Notes under the pieces: model-generated
What the model saw: the letters and a program-made list of their open reading frames with translations, nothing else
Told to the model about the DNA's origin: nothing
The model's database searches: none
Source of the DNA: CAJCIS01 sp965276755
GTDB lineage: Bacteria > Pseudomonadota > Alphaproteobacteria > Acetobacterales > Acetobacteraceae
DNA length: 64,000 bases
Direction of reading: 5' to 3'
Assembly: GCA_965276755.1 (NCBI GenBank)
Contig: OZ255625.1
Coordinates: forward strand, 3,038,001 to 3,102,000
In this document: in pieces, positions 42,289-50,242 of the stretch
How positions within the stretch are numbered: position 1 is the first letter of the stretch
Layout of the letters: the number at the start of each line of letters is the position of its first letter
Made by a program: the position numbers and the translations under genes

Positions 42289-43236
42289 ATGGATGGTTTG
42301 CCGGAATCGCTGAGGCCACAAACAGCCTCGACTTCCCAGCACACGCTCAAATCCGCCATATCCTGCGTCGGCGTTGGGCTGCATTCCGGCAAGCGCGTAA
42401 ATCTTGAGCTTAGGCCAGCTTCCGCGGGCAGCGGCATCGTGTTTCGCCGCACCGATCTGGACGCGGAGGTCAGCGGGCGGCACGACAACGTTACGCAAAC
42501 CACGCTGTGCACGCAGCTTGGCCGGCGTGATCGCCCGGATGCGCGGATCGGCACGGTCGAGCATCTGATGGCCGCCTTTTCGGCAGCCGGGGTGGATAAT
42601 GCGCTCGTCACCCTGGATGGCCCGGAAGTACCGGTCTTTGACGGTTCTTCGGCGCCCTTCCTGTTTCTGATCGATTGCGCGGGTTTGGCTGAACAGAATG
42701 CGCCGCGGCAAATTATCGAAATAGCCAGGCCCGTGCGTGTTCAGGCCGATGGCGGGGCTTTTGCCGAATTGCGGCCGGGGGCGGCAGGGCTGGACATGGC
42801 GGTATCCATCGACTTTCCCGCGGCTGTTATCGGCAGACAGGCACTCAGCCTGACGTTGTCGGCGCGCAGCTTTCGCGCCGAACTTGCCCGCGCACGCACG
42901 TTTACGATGCTGAGCGAGATCGAGGCGATGCAGGCGGCCGGCCTGGCGCGCGGCGGCAGTCTGGCCAATGCCGTGGTGGTCGATGGCGCGCACGTGATCA
43001 ATCCGGAGGGTCTGCGGGTGCGCGATGAATTCGTCCGCCACAAGATGCTTGATGCGGTGGGCGATCTGGCGCTGGCGGGCGGGCCGATCCAGGGCCGCTT
43101 CGTGGCGCACAAGACCGGGCACGCGCTGAACAATCGCCTGCTTCGTGCTGTGTTTGCCGATGCTGCCAATTGGCGTCTGTTGGCCGCTGATGTCTTGGGC
43201 CGATCGACGCAAGCAACGTTGGCGCGCGCTGCCTAA
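42289..43236 (+). CDS. lpxC: UDP-3-O-acyl-N-acetylglucosamine deacetylase LpxC
   Basis: The 315-residue zinc hydrolase has the substrate and zinc regions VGVGLHSGKRV, GTVEHLMAAFSAAGVDNA, GGSLANAVVVD, DEFVRHKMLDAVGDLALAG and AHKTGHALNN. It performs the committed step of lipid A synthesis, acting on the LpxA product. GGGGGT precedes the ATG. Placement after ftsZ links lipid A to the dcw cluster as in many proteobacteria. A G-rich repeat begins directly after the stop. Confidence 0.97.
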   Translation: MDGLPESLRPQTASTSQHTLKSAISCVGVGLHSGKRVNLELRPASAGSGIVFRRTDLDAEVSGRHDNVTQTTLCTQLGRRDRPDARIGTVEHLMAAFSAAGVDNALVTLDGPEVPVFDGSSAPFLFLIDCAGLAEQNAPRQIIEIARPVRVQADGGAFAELRPGAAGLDMAVSIDFPAAVIGRQALSLTLSARSFRAELARARTFTMLSEIEAMQAAGLARGGSLANAVVVDGAHVINPEGLRVRDEFVRHKMLDAVGDLALAGGPIQGRFVAHKTGHALNNRLLRAVFADAANWRLLAADVLGRSTQATLARAA

Positions 43237-43943
43237 GATAATGACGGGGGGTTTGCGGGGGATGGCACATCCCCCCCAATTTGCCGCGCTCGCCTGAAGA
43301 GCACCACTCCCAGCCCGGACGCTGCCGCAAACAGCACGCCACCGATTACCAGCTGTGCGGCGCGCCCCACCTGCGTGCCGCTGCCCAGCAACGCGAACAC
43401 GATCGTCTGCGGCAGGTAACCCAAAAGCGTGGCACTGAAAAAGGCCGTCGGCCCCAGCCGCGCCGCCCCGGCCAGGACGTTGAGCATGACATTGCTGCTG
43501 ATGGGCAGCAGCCGCAGGGTCAGCGTTGCCGTAAAAGGGTGCGCTGCCAACAAACGATGCACGCGCTGCCCGGTCGGCCTTGCCAGCAGATGGCGCACGA
43601 GCCCGGCACCCAGGCTTCTGGCCGCGATATAATCCAGCACGCAACCCAGCAACTGGCCGAGTAACGATAGGCCCGCGCCCGGTATCGCGCCAAAGGCATA
43701 GCCGCCGGCGAAGGCCAGCACCTGGCGAGGCAAGCCTGCCGCCACCATCGCCCCGCCAGCGCCGACCAGCAATGCCGCCCCGCCCAGGCTCGGCCGCAGG
43801 GCGTGCAGCAGCCCGGTGCCCGTTGATCGAAGCACCAGCCCGGCGGCCACCAGCACGCCCACCAGGCAGCAGGCGCGCAGCAGCGCGGCTCCCAGGGCCG
43901 GCGGCGCGGATACGGCCAATTCAGCCGGTTGAGCCAAAGCCAC
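43233..43943 (-). CDS. VTT-domain (TVP38/TMEM64 family) membrane protein
   Basis: The 236-residue protein has about six hydrophobic helices. It shows the VTT pattern GLPRQVLAFAGGYAFGAIPGAGLSLLGQLLGC and FTATLTLRLLPISSNVMLNVLAGAARLG. These proteins are thought to move lipids or other small molecules across the inner membrane; the substrate is unknown. GTG at 43943 overlaps the dut end by 23 bases. The C-terminal roughly 14 residues come from a G-rich repeat, so the original stop may have been lost. Confidence 0.85.
   Translation of the reverse strand: MALAQPAELAVSAPPALGAALLRACCLVGVLVAAGLVLRSTGTGLLHALRPSLGGAALLVGAGGAMVAAGLPRQVLAFAGGYAFGAIPGAGLSLLGQLLGCVLDYIAARSLGAGLVRHLLARPTGQRVHRLLAAHPFTATLTLRLLPISSNVMLNVLAGAARLGPTAFFSATLLGYLPQTIVFALLGSGTQVGRAAQLVIGGVLFAAASGLGVVLFRRARQIGGDVPSPANPPSLS
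43239..43281. repeat. G-rich repeat, half copy
   Basis: ATAATGACGGGGGGTTTG and then GGGGGATGGCACATCCCCCC follow the lpxC stop. This is the right half of the G-rich palindrome family. The converging 43233 frame ends within it, so the last residues of that protein (IGGDVPSPANPPSLS) are encoded by repeat DNA. Confidence 0.8.
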
Positions 43944-44376
43944 CCTCGCCGCGATGGGACACCGCCGTAAATGCCTCGACGCGCTGCAGCACCGGCCGCA
44001 CCACGGGCACGAACATCATCTGTGCGAAACGTTCGCCGGGACTGAGGCTGACCTGCGCGCTGCCGCGATTCCACGCACTGACCATGATCGGGCCGGTGTA
44101 ATCGGGATCGATCAGCCCGACCAGATTGCCAAGCACCAAGCCACGCTTGTGGCCCATGCCTGAGCGCGGCAGCACCAGGGCGGCGATATGCGGGTCGACG
44201 ATGTGCACGGCAAAGCCGGCAGATATAAGCGCAGGCGGGGCGCCGGGCGGGATGACGATGGCATCATCCAGGCAGGCGTGCAGGTCTATTGCGGCTGCGG
44301 CGGCGCTTTGATAGCTGGGCAGGCCCCAATCGTGAAGACGGAGGTCCAGCACTCGGATTTCTATGGTGGGAGTCAT
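43921..44376 (-). CDS. dut: dUTP diphosphatase
   Basis: The 151-residue trimeric dUTPase carries all five motifs in recognisable form: AAIDLHACL, VLPRSGMGHKRG, GLIDPDYTGPIMVSAWN, ERFAQMMFVPVV and the C-terminal SHRGEGGFGSTG. It hydrolyses dUTP to dUMP, keeping uracil out of DNA and supplying thymidylate synthesis. Its neighbour order coaBC-dut is common in alphaproteobacteria. Confidence 0.97.
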   Translation of the reverse strand: MTPTIEIRVLDLRLHDWGLPSYQSAAAAAIDLHACLDDAIVIPPGAPPALISAGFAVHIVDPHIAALVLPRSGMGHKRGLVLGNLVGLIDPDYTGPIMVSAWNRGSAQVSLSPGERFAQMMFVPVVRPVLQRVEAFTAVSHRGEGGFGSTG

Positions 44377-44385
44377 TAGAAAGAA

Positions 44386-44424
44386 AGCACTTCTTTTTTG
44401 AAAAAAAGAAGCAAAAAACTTTTG
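44386..44424. repeat. T/A-rich hairpin repeat, single-arm copy
   Basis: GCACTTCTTTTTTGAAAAAA is followed by AGAAGCAAAAAACTTTTG, between the 44431 gene and dut on the minus strand. It is the same unit as at 5909-6013 and 63749-63800. It forms a short hairpin with T-runs on both strands, so it could act as a terminator. Confidence 0.85.
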
Positions 44425-44430
44425 TTTGTT

Positions 44431-44733
44431 TTAGACATGCCGCGCGGCTAGAACGACCCACAGGCCCTGAACAGCCAGGAGCAGCACCGACACAAATAAT
44501 ACGCTCGCACGAATATGCCGGCCTTGGCCGCCGAACGTCATGAACGCAACAACAAGGACTGCCATCGCGGGAATAAAAGCCACCGCTACGCCGCGGCTGG
44601 CATACCATGTCGGATGGCCAGTCAGTCCCCACTGCATCGGCAAACTTGCAGCGCCCGCCCAGGCGAAATAGAGATAGATCGCCCACGCGCACATGGCCAG
44701 AACAATGCCCCAGGCCGATACGATATACGCCAT
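44431..44733 (-). CDS. Small membrane protein, function unknown
   Basis: The 100-residue protein has three likely transmembrane helices (IVSAWGIVLAMCAWAIYLYF; GVAVAFIPAMAVLVVAFM; SVLFVSVLLLAVQGLWVVL). Between helices 1 and 2 lies SLPMQWGLTGHPTWYASR, which resembles the DUF1648-type loop (P-HW-G-G-P). It lies between coaBC and dut on the same strand, 17 bases after the coaBC-side gap. No function can be assigned. Confidence 0.75.
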   Translation of the reverse strand: MAYIVSAWGIVLAMCAWAIYLYFAWAGAASLPMQWGLTGHPTWYASRGVAVAFIPAMAVLVVAFMTFGGQGRHIRASVLFVSVLLLAVQGLWVVLAARHV

Positions 44734-44750
44734 CCAACCCTCCTTCTACC

Positions 44751-45932
44751 TCAAAGAGCCGCCGCAATCCTGGCCGCCAGACGCGCTGCAACCTCCGCTT
44801 TGGGCATTGCCGGCCACGCCTCCGCGCCCTCGGCCGAGACCAGCGTCACGCAATTGTCCGACCCACCCATGATGCCCGTCTCCGGCCGCACGTCATTGGC
44901 CACAATCCAATCAGCATTCTTGCGCACGCGCTTGGCCGCGGCCTGCGCCGCCACATCCTGCGTCTCCGCCGCAAATCCCACCACCAGGCGCGGACGCACA
45001 GGCCCGGCCGCGGCGAGAAGCGCGAGAATATCAGGGTTGGCCGCCAATTCCAGCACAGGCGCGCCGTCGGCCTTTTTCAGCTTGTGATCCGCCGCACTCA
45101 TCACGCGCCAATCGGCAACGGCCGCGGCAAAGACCGCCGCATCCGCCGGCAACGCAGCCTGGCAGGCCGCCAGCATCTCAACCGCCGTCCGCACGCGCAT
45201 CACGGCCACACCGGGCGGGTCGGCCAGCGCGACAGGCCCGCTCACCAGACTGACCCGCGCGCCAAGCCGCGCAAGCGCCGCGGCTATCGCAAACCCCTGC
45301 CGCCCGCTGCTGTGGTTACCCAGGTAGCGCACCGGATCGATCGGCTCCTGCGTCGGCCCTGCGGTCACCAGCACGTGCCGGCCATGCAGCGCACGCGGTG
45401 CGAAATGCGCCTCGATGGCGGCCAGGATCGCCGCGGGTTCGGCCAGCCGCCCGGGGCCGAACTCGCCGCATGCCATCTCGCCCTCGTCAGGTCCCACTAC
45501 GGCCACGCCGCGCGCGCGCAGGAGCGCGATGTTGGCCTCCGTGGCGGCGTGCTGCCACATGCGCACGTTCATTGCAGGCGCCACCATCACCGGCTTGTCG
45601 GTGGCCAGCAGCAGGGTCGTGGCCATGTCGCTCGCCAGGCCAGCCGCCATGCGCGCCAGGATGTCGGCGCTGGCCGGTGCCACCACCACAAGGTCAGCCG
45701 AGCGGGACAGCTCGATATGGCCCATCTCGCTCTCATCGGTCAGCGACCACAAATCGGTGTAAACCCGCGCGCCGGTCAGTGCCTGCAGTGACAGCGGTGT
45801 CACGAACCGTGCCCCGGCCTCGGTCAATACGCCAACCACACCGTAGCTGGCGCGGCCCAGCAGCCGCACTAGCTCCAGCGCCTTGTAAGCCGCGATCCCG
45901 CCCGAGACGATCAGCAGGATCCGCCTGGTCAC
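44751..45932 (-). CDS. coaBC: Bifunctional phosphopantothenoylcysteine decarboxylase/synthetase
   Basis: The 393-residue protein has an N-terminal CoaC flavoprotein domain (LIVSGGIAAYKALELVRLL; VVVAPASADILARMAAGLA; VAPAMNVRMWQHAAT) and a C-terminal CoaB domain (VLVTAGPTQEPIDPVRYLGNHSSGRQG; AAAVADWRV; VGFAAETQD). It converts phosphopantothenate and cysteine to phosphopantetheine in coenzyme A synthesis. The 4-base overlap with ubiE upstream suggests co-transcription. Confidence 0.97.
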   Translation of the reverse strand: MTRRILLIVSGGIAAYKALELVRLLGRASYGVVGVLTEAGARFVTPLSLQALTGARVYTDLWSLTDESEMGHIELSRSADLVVVAPASADILARMAAGLASDMATTLLLATDKPVMVAPAMNVRMWQHAATEANIALLRARGVAVVGPDEGEMACGEFGPGRLAEPAAILAAIEAHFAPRALHGRHVLVTAGPTQEPIDPVRYLGNHSSGRQGFAIAAALARLGARVSLVSGPVALADPPGVAVMRVRTAVEMLAACQAALPADAAVFAAAVADWRVMSAADHKLKKADGAPVLELAANPDILALLAAAGPVRPRLVVGFAAETQDVAAQAAAKRVRKNADWIVANDVRPETGIMGGSDNCVTLVSAEGAEAWPAMPKAEVAARLAARIAAAL

Positions 45933-46684
45933 AACCGCCAGCCGCTGTGAATGGCCGCAATCCCGCCCGAGAGATTTTCATGGCCAACGCGCTCCAGACC
46001 GGCAGCGCGCATCATGTCGGCCAGGCTTTCCTGGTCGGGGAAGGTGCGGATGCTCTCGGCCAGGTAGCGGTAGCTGTCGCTGTCGCCCGCGACCAGGCGG
46101 CCGATGCGGGGCAGCACGCCAAAGGACCAGCGGTCGTACAGGCCCTCCGCAACGGCCACCTGCAGGCGGGAGAACTCCAGACAGAAGAACCGTCCGCCCG
46201 GGCGCAGCACGCGGCGTGCCTCGGCCAGCACGGCCGGCTTGTCGGTGCAGTTGCGCAGGCCGAAGGCGATGCTGACCACGTCCACGCTGCTGGGTGGGAT
46301 CGGCAGCGCCTCGGCGTCGGCCACCACGTAGGCAATCTGGCTGACCAGCCCGCGTCCGATTGCGCGGTCACGCCCGGCCGAGAGCATGGCCGCGTTGATG
46401 TCGGTGGCCAGCACGGGGCCGCCGCCCAGCCTGCGCCAATTGGCCACGATATCGCCCGTGCCTGAGGCCAGATCGAGCAGCGTGCGGGCCGGGCCGGGCC
46501 GCAGGCGCGTGGCGAAGATGCGCTTCCAGATGCGATGAATGCCGAGCGACATGACGTCGTTCATCACATCGTATTTGGGTGCGACGCTGTCGAAGACGGC
46601 GCGCACCAGCGGCTTCTTGGCCTCGCGCGGGATGCGCTTGTAGCCGAAATCGGTTTCGGCGCCGCTCGTCTGGTCTGGGGTCAT
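45929..46684 (-). CDS. ubiE: Ubiquinone/menaquinone C-methyltransferase UbiE
   Basis: From ATG 46684 the protein has 251 residues. It contains VRAVFDSVAPKYDVMNDVMSLGIHRIWKR, TLLDLASGTGDIVANW (SAM site), SIAFGLRNCTDK and GRFFCLEFSRL, all UbiE signatures. It performs the C-methylation of the quinone ring. The start codon overlaps the start region of divergent mutM, so the two genes share an extremely short control region. The long upstream frame is antisense to mutM. Confidence 0.96.
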   Translation of the reverse strand: MTPDQTSGAETDFGYKRIPREAKKPLVRAVFDSVAPKYDVMNDVMSLGIHRIWKRIFATRLRPGPARTLLDLASGTGDIVANWRRLGGGPVLATDINAAMLSAGRDRAIGRGLVSQIAYVVADAEALPIPPSSVDVVSIAFGLRNCTDKPAVLAEARRVLRPGGRFFCLEFSRLQVAVAEGLYDRWSFGVLPRIGRLVAGDSDSYRYLAESIRTFPDQESLADMMRAAGLERVGHENLSGGIAAIHSGWRL

Positions 46685-46709
46685 GGCCCGATATAGGATG
46701 GCTTGCCCC

Positions 46710-47552
46710 ATGCCGGAACTCCCCGAAGTCGAAACCGTCATGCGCGGGCTGGCCGCGCGCCTGGCCGGGCGCGTGCTGGTGCGCGCCGCGGTCAACCGCG
46801 CCGATCTTCGCGGGCCGATTCCGCCGGGTCTGGCCGCGCGGCTGACTGGCGCGCGCGTGGAGGGTTTTCGCAGGCGGGGCAAGTACATCTTCATGCGGCT
46901 GTCCGGCGGCGACAGCGTGCTGATCCATCTGGGCATGTCGGGCCGCATGAACGTGACACCGGACGGGGCCGATTCTTGTCCAACGCTGCACGAGCATTTG
47001 GTCATGGTCACCGACGATGGCTGGCGCGCGGCGCTGGTCGATCCGCGGCGCTTCGGCAGCCTGGACCTGATCGCGACCTCGCGCGAAGATCAGCACCGCC
47101 TGATTGCGCCGATGGGTCCAGAACCGTTGGGCGAGGCCTTCACGCCTGCCTTTCTCTCCGCCGCACTGAGAGGGCGCCGCACGCCGATCAAGGCGGCGCT
47201 GCTGGACCAGCGCCTGGTGGCAGGCCTGGGCAATATCTATGTATGCGAGGCGCTGTTTCGTGCGCGCATTTCGCCACGGCGGCTGGCGGCCAGCGTGGCC
47301 GGTGCGCGGGCAGCGCGGCTGGTGCCCATGATCCGCGCCACGTTGAGTGATGCGATTGCGGCCGGGGGGTCCAGCCTGCGCGATTACAAGCAGCCTAGTG
47401 GTGAACTGGGTTATTTCCAGCACGCCTGGAAGGTCTATGGGCGCGAAGGCGGATTGTGTGAGGCTTGCCCCGGCGCGCCGGCGTGCGGCGGGATCAGGCG
47501 AATTGTGCAGGGCGGACGGAGCACGTTTTTTTGCGCGCGGCTGCAACGTTAG
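46710..47552 (+). CDS. mutM: Formamidopyrimidine-DNA glycosylase
   Basis: From ATG 46710 the protein begins PELPEVETVMRGL, where Pro1 after Met removal is the Schiff-base nucleophile, and has 280 residues. It carries LIHLGMSGRM, DPRRFGSLDL and the helix-two-turn-helix VAGLGNIYVCEALFRA. It removes oxidised purines. The usual C-terminal zinc finger is C-x2-C...C-x2-C; here CEAC is present, but the final pair reads CARLQR, so the fourth Cys is missing. ATG 46683 upstream is a longer alternative but would bury Pro1. Confidence 0.95.
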   Translation: MPELPEVETVMRGLAARLAGRVLVRAAVNRADLRGPIPPGLAARLTGARVEGFRRRGKYIFMRLSGGDSVLIHLGMSGRMNVTPDGADSCPTLHEHLVMVTDDGWRAALVDPRRFGSLDLIATSREDQHRLIAPMGPEPLGEAFTPAFLSAALRGRRTPIKAALLDQRLVAGLGNIYVCEALFRARISPRRLAASVAGARAARLVPMIRATLSDAIAAGGSSLRDYKQPSGELGYFQHAWKVYGREGGLCEACPGAPACGGIRRIVQGGRSTFFCARLQR

Positions 47553-47622
47553 AAAGAATTGGGGAACAATGCCATCCCCCAAACCCTGCCGGATGCACAC
47601 ATCTCGCTTTGAAAAAACAAAC

Positions 47623-47671
47623 AAAGGCCAGGGGCTCTGCCCCTGGACCCTGCTCAGGACAAGTCCTTAGT
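47623..47671. repeat. CCAGGGGC palindrome fragment
   Basis: AAAGGCCAGGGGCTCTGCCC is followed by CTGGACCCTGCTCAGGACAAGTCC, the left arm and the AAGTCCTTAG piece of the repeats at 379-563 and 4713-4860. The opposing arm is absent. It is part of a repeat-packed gap of 547 bases (47553-48099) between mutM and the regulator, in which no gene is seen. Confidence 0.7.
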
Positions 47672-47694
47672 TACACGCGCAATTTGCGCGGCTT

Positions 47695-47910
47695 ATACCA
47701 ACCCGCAGAAAGATTGACTCTCAAGAAAGCTGGGGGAGCAGTGCCTGCCCCCCCAGACCCCCTGTCATCATTTAGGGCAAGTCCCAATAAATGACGGGGG
47801 GTTTGGGGGCTTGTGCGGATCAAGGCGGCGTATACGCCGCCCCGCACAAGGCACATCTCCCCCAACCTTTCTCGCCTTGATCATGGGTCAATCTCAACGC
47901 GGATTGGCAT
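47695..47910. mobile_element. MITE-like element with ATACCAAnCCGC ends, long copy
   Basis: The left end is ATACCAACCCGCAGAAAGAT, and the right end is the inverse of ATGCCAATCCGCGTTGAGAT. The interior holds CAAGAAAGCTGGGGGAGCAG, a G-rich palindrome (CCCCCTGTCATCATT ... ATGACGGGGGGTTTG) and a perfect palindrome GGCGGCGTATACGCCGCC. A short relative at 51604-51702 has the same ends and first 50 bases but lacks the palindrome. This suggests that the G-rich unit inserted into the element or was deleted from the short copy. No coding capacity. Confidence 0.75.
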
Positions 47911-47918
47911 TAGACGCT

Positions 47919-48021
47919 AGAGCATGTTTGGACCAAATGGGATCACCCGTCCGAAAAACATGCTCTAAAACAAAGGGCTAGAGTGCGTGCGGCGCTTCTA
48001 TCAGCGCCGAACGTGCTCTAG
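47919..48021. repeat. Tandem hairpins, AGAGCATG type
   Basis: AGAGCATGTTT (47919) pairs with AAACATGCTCT (47956), enclosing GGGATCACCC. A second hairpin follows, AGAGTGCGTGCGGCGCT with AGCGCCGAACGTGCTCT. The AGAGCATG...CATGCTCT + AAACAAAGGG layout resembles dispersed intergenic repeats I recall from many alphaproteobacteria. It lies downstream of the 48100 regulator gene and may terminate it. Confidence 0.7.
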
Positions 48022-48099
48022 AAGCTGCGCCGTGCGCTTCTCTGGGCGTCAGTTTCCTCCTCATTGTTGGCGGTTGTTCTCGCCATGGTCGCCATAATC

Positions 48100-49959
48100 C
48101 TAGGGGGGATACCGCAGGCGCCTCTCGATGGCGGCGAACTGCGGCGTCTTCCTGATCGGTTCGAGCAGCGAGTCCGTCTTCATCATCGACAGCGCCGAAT
48201 CATGCGTGCGATAGGCCACGTCCAGCCATTTGAGCGCTTCGGATAACTGGCTCCATTGCGCATACACCTCGGCATACTGGAACGCCCCGTTCTCGCCCAG
48301 CGCGTTGCGCAACGCCGCGAAGTGGAGGTTGGCCTCGCTCGCATGCCCAAGCCGGTACTCGGCGACTGCAGAGCAGAAATCGCCCATCCACCCGCTGACC
48401 CTTCGGGCGCAGACCTGCTCCGCCTCCCGGTTGTCGCCCTGATCGAGTGCGACGATCGCCTCTATCAAGGCGGTATAGGGCGCGGTGGCGCCGAGCAGGC
48501 GCGCGTGACGCAACGAAGCGCGGGCGCCGTCGTAGTCGCGCAGCACCCGCTGCGCGTAGCCCAGCGCGGCATAGGCGGAAGGCGATAGCGGATCGAGGCT
48601 AACGCCGAGCTCGGCCGCCTTGCGCGCGGCCTCGGGATGGCCGAACTCGACTTCCATGAACACGTCGTCGGTCAGCACCTGGGTATCGTTTGGCGCATCT
48701 TCCCGCGCCAGTGATATCTCCCGTTGCGCTTCGGGAAAGTTCTGCTGCAACTTGGCGATCTCCGCACGCGCCAGATGCGCGAGGCCGAGATCAGGCACCA
48801 GCGCCAAAGCGCGGTCTGCCTCGGCGGCCGCCTCAATGAGGAGCAGCTGCGATTGCGCCCGTGTGGCGCCGGTGCCCTCATAGACGATCGCCGCCATTTC
48901 GCGCGCGCGCCAGGCGCGGGCGACGGCGAACGCCGGATCGAGTGAGATGGCCGCCTCGAATGCAGCGCGAGCCGCCCGCCGCGTGGCATCGTCGTTGGCG
49001 TCCCGTGCGTATTGCAGACCGCGCAGATAGGAATCGTAGGCCTCGGCGTTGCGCGTGCCGCCCAACGTCAGGGCTGCAGCCTGGCCGCCGTCGAGCACGC
49101 CCTGAAGCGACGCCGCGACTGCCTGGGCGATGTTGGCCTGCGCGTCGAGGAGATCAGTGCTATCGATGTCGTATCTGTGCGACCACAGGGTAAAGCCGGT
49201 GCCGGCATCCACCAGTTCGGAGACTATGCGGATTCGTGCGCCGTCGCGCGCGATGCTCCCCTCCAGCACGGCGCCGACATGCAATTGCCGCGCGACCTCG
49301 GTTGCCGGGATCGGCTGGTTGCGGAACAGAAAGCTGGAGGTGCGCGCCAGCACGCGCAGGCCGCCGACGCGGTTCAGCGCGTCGATCAGCTCGGTTGATA
49401 TGCCGTCCGCAAATGCGTCCTGGGTGGCAGCGTGCCCGGGAATTGTAAAAGGCAGGACCGCGACGGAATGGGGCGGCGATGCGCCCGGAGGGCTGTGCTG
49501 GGCCGGCAGAAGCATGGCCGCAGCCAATGCGGCGGCGGGGACGACCCCGGCAAACAAGATGCGGTACAGGATGGTCCAGGAAAGACGGCGCGAAGGCGCG
49601 GAAGGCACGCTGAACGTCTCTACGGCTTCGACACGCTGGACCGCCACGGAGAGCTGGTAGCCGCGCAGCGGCACCGTGGCGATGAACTGCGCGCCGCCGC
49701 CTGCTTCCAGCACCTTCCTCAACTCGTAGACCGTCTGCCGTATATTGCCGTCCTCGACGACGCGGCCGCCCCAGGCGGCGTGCACCAGTTCCTTGCGATC
49801 CACAATCCGTTCGGGATGTCGGAGAAGGCAGTGAAGCACGTCGAAACCGCGCGGCGATAGGGCGAGCTTCCGCCCGTCGCGTGTCAGGGTGCGGCGCAGC
49901 GGATCCAAGCTGAATGGCCCGAAAACGTAGAGCACGGGCACGCTGTTACCGTCGGCCAC
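48100..49959 (-). CDS. CadC-like winged-helix transcriptional regulator with TPR domain
   Basis: The 619-residue protein has an OmpR/PhoB-type winged helix in residues about 8-105 (LSPRGFDVLHCLLRHPERIVDRKELVHAAWG; IRQTVYELRKVLE; TVPLRGYQL). A transmembrane helix lies at about 130-150, then an adenylate-cyclase-associated type segment VAVLPFTIPG...FADGISTELIDAL, and TPR-like helical repeats follow to the end. Such regulators sense periplasmic or cytoplasmic signals and bind DNA directly from the membrane. It is divergent from the secreted GloVer protein, which is therefore a candidate target. Signal unknown. Confidence 0.85.
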   Translation of the reverse strand: MADGNSVPVLYVFGPFSLDPLRRTLTRDGRKLALSPRGFDVLHCLLRHPERIVDRKELVHAAWGGRVVEDGNIRQTVYELRKVLEAGGGAQFIATVPLRGYQLSVAVQRVEAVETFSVPSAPSRRLSWTILYRILFAGVVPAAALAAAMLLPAQHSPPGASPPHSVAVLPFTIPGHAATQDAFADGISTELIDALNRVGGLRVLARTSSFLFRNQPIPATEVARQLHVGAVLEGSIARDGARIRIVSELVDAGTGFTLWSHRYDIDSTDLLDAQANIAQAVAASLQGVLDGGQAAALTLGGTRNAEAYDSYLRGLQYARDANDDATRRAARAAFEAAISLDPAFAVARAWRAREMAAIVYEGTGATRAQSQLLLIEAAAEADRALALVPDLGLAHLARAEIAKLQQNFPEAQREISLAREDAPNDTQVLTDDVFMEVEFGHPEAARKAAELGVSLDPLSPSAYAALGYAQRVLRDYDGARASLRHARLLGATAPYTALIEAIVALDQGDNREAEQVCARRVSGWMGDFCSAVAEYRLGHASEANLHFAALRNALGENGAFQYAEVYAQWSQLSEALKWLDVAYRTHDSALSMMKTDSLLEPIRKTPQFAAIERRLRYPP

Positions 49960-50242
49960 CGGGACTACCCTCCCTCCGGCTGAGCCTGCCAGGGTGCCAG
50001 ATTACGCCCCGGCAGCGGCCGGCGCAACGCCCGAACGGGATGTCATTGCGGGTGTCAGGATATGTCAGCGCGCGTTTTCACACGTCCTGAGGGGAATTGA
50101 CGTGCAAAAGCGGCAGGCCTGCGCTCCTTTCGGCAGCGCAACACCACGGTGCGCGGCCGGTCCCCGTCTTCACCCGGAGCCAAAACCTGCCGCGCCAAAG
50201 GCTGAGCGATATTGCGATACCATCGAGCGGAGGAACGTCCTT
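49960..50242. other. Divergent control region
   Basis: The 283 bases between the CadC-like regulator and the secreted protein contain no repeat and no convincing gene; an open frame on the plus strand from 49994 lacks codon signature and signal peptide. It should hold both promoters. TGTCATTGCGGGTGTCAG and ATATGTCAGCGCG include repeated TGTCA motifs, which might be regulator sites. Confidence 0.4.

Noticed and set aside
47347..47794. Plus-strand frames over 47347-47794
   Set aside because: They cross mutM out of frame and palindromic repeats; no conserved motif.
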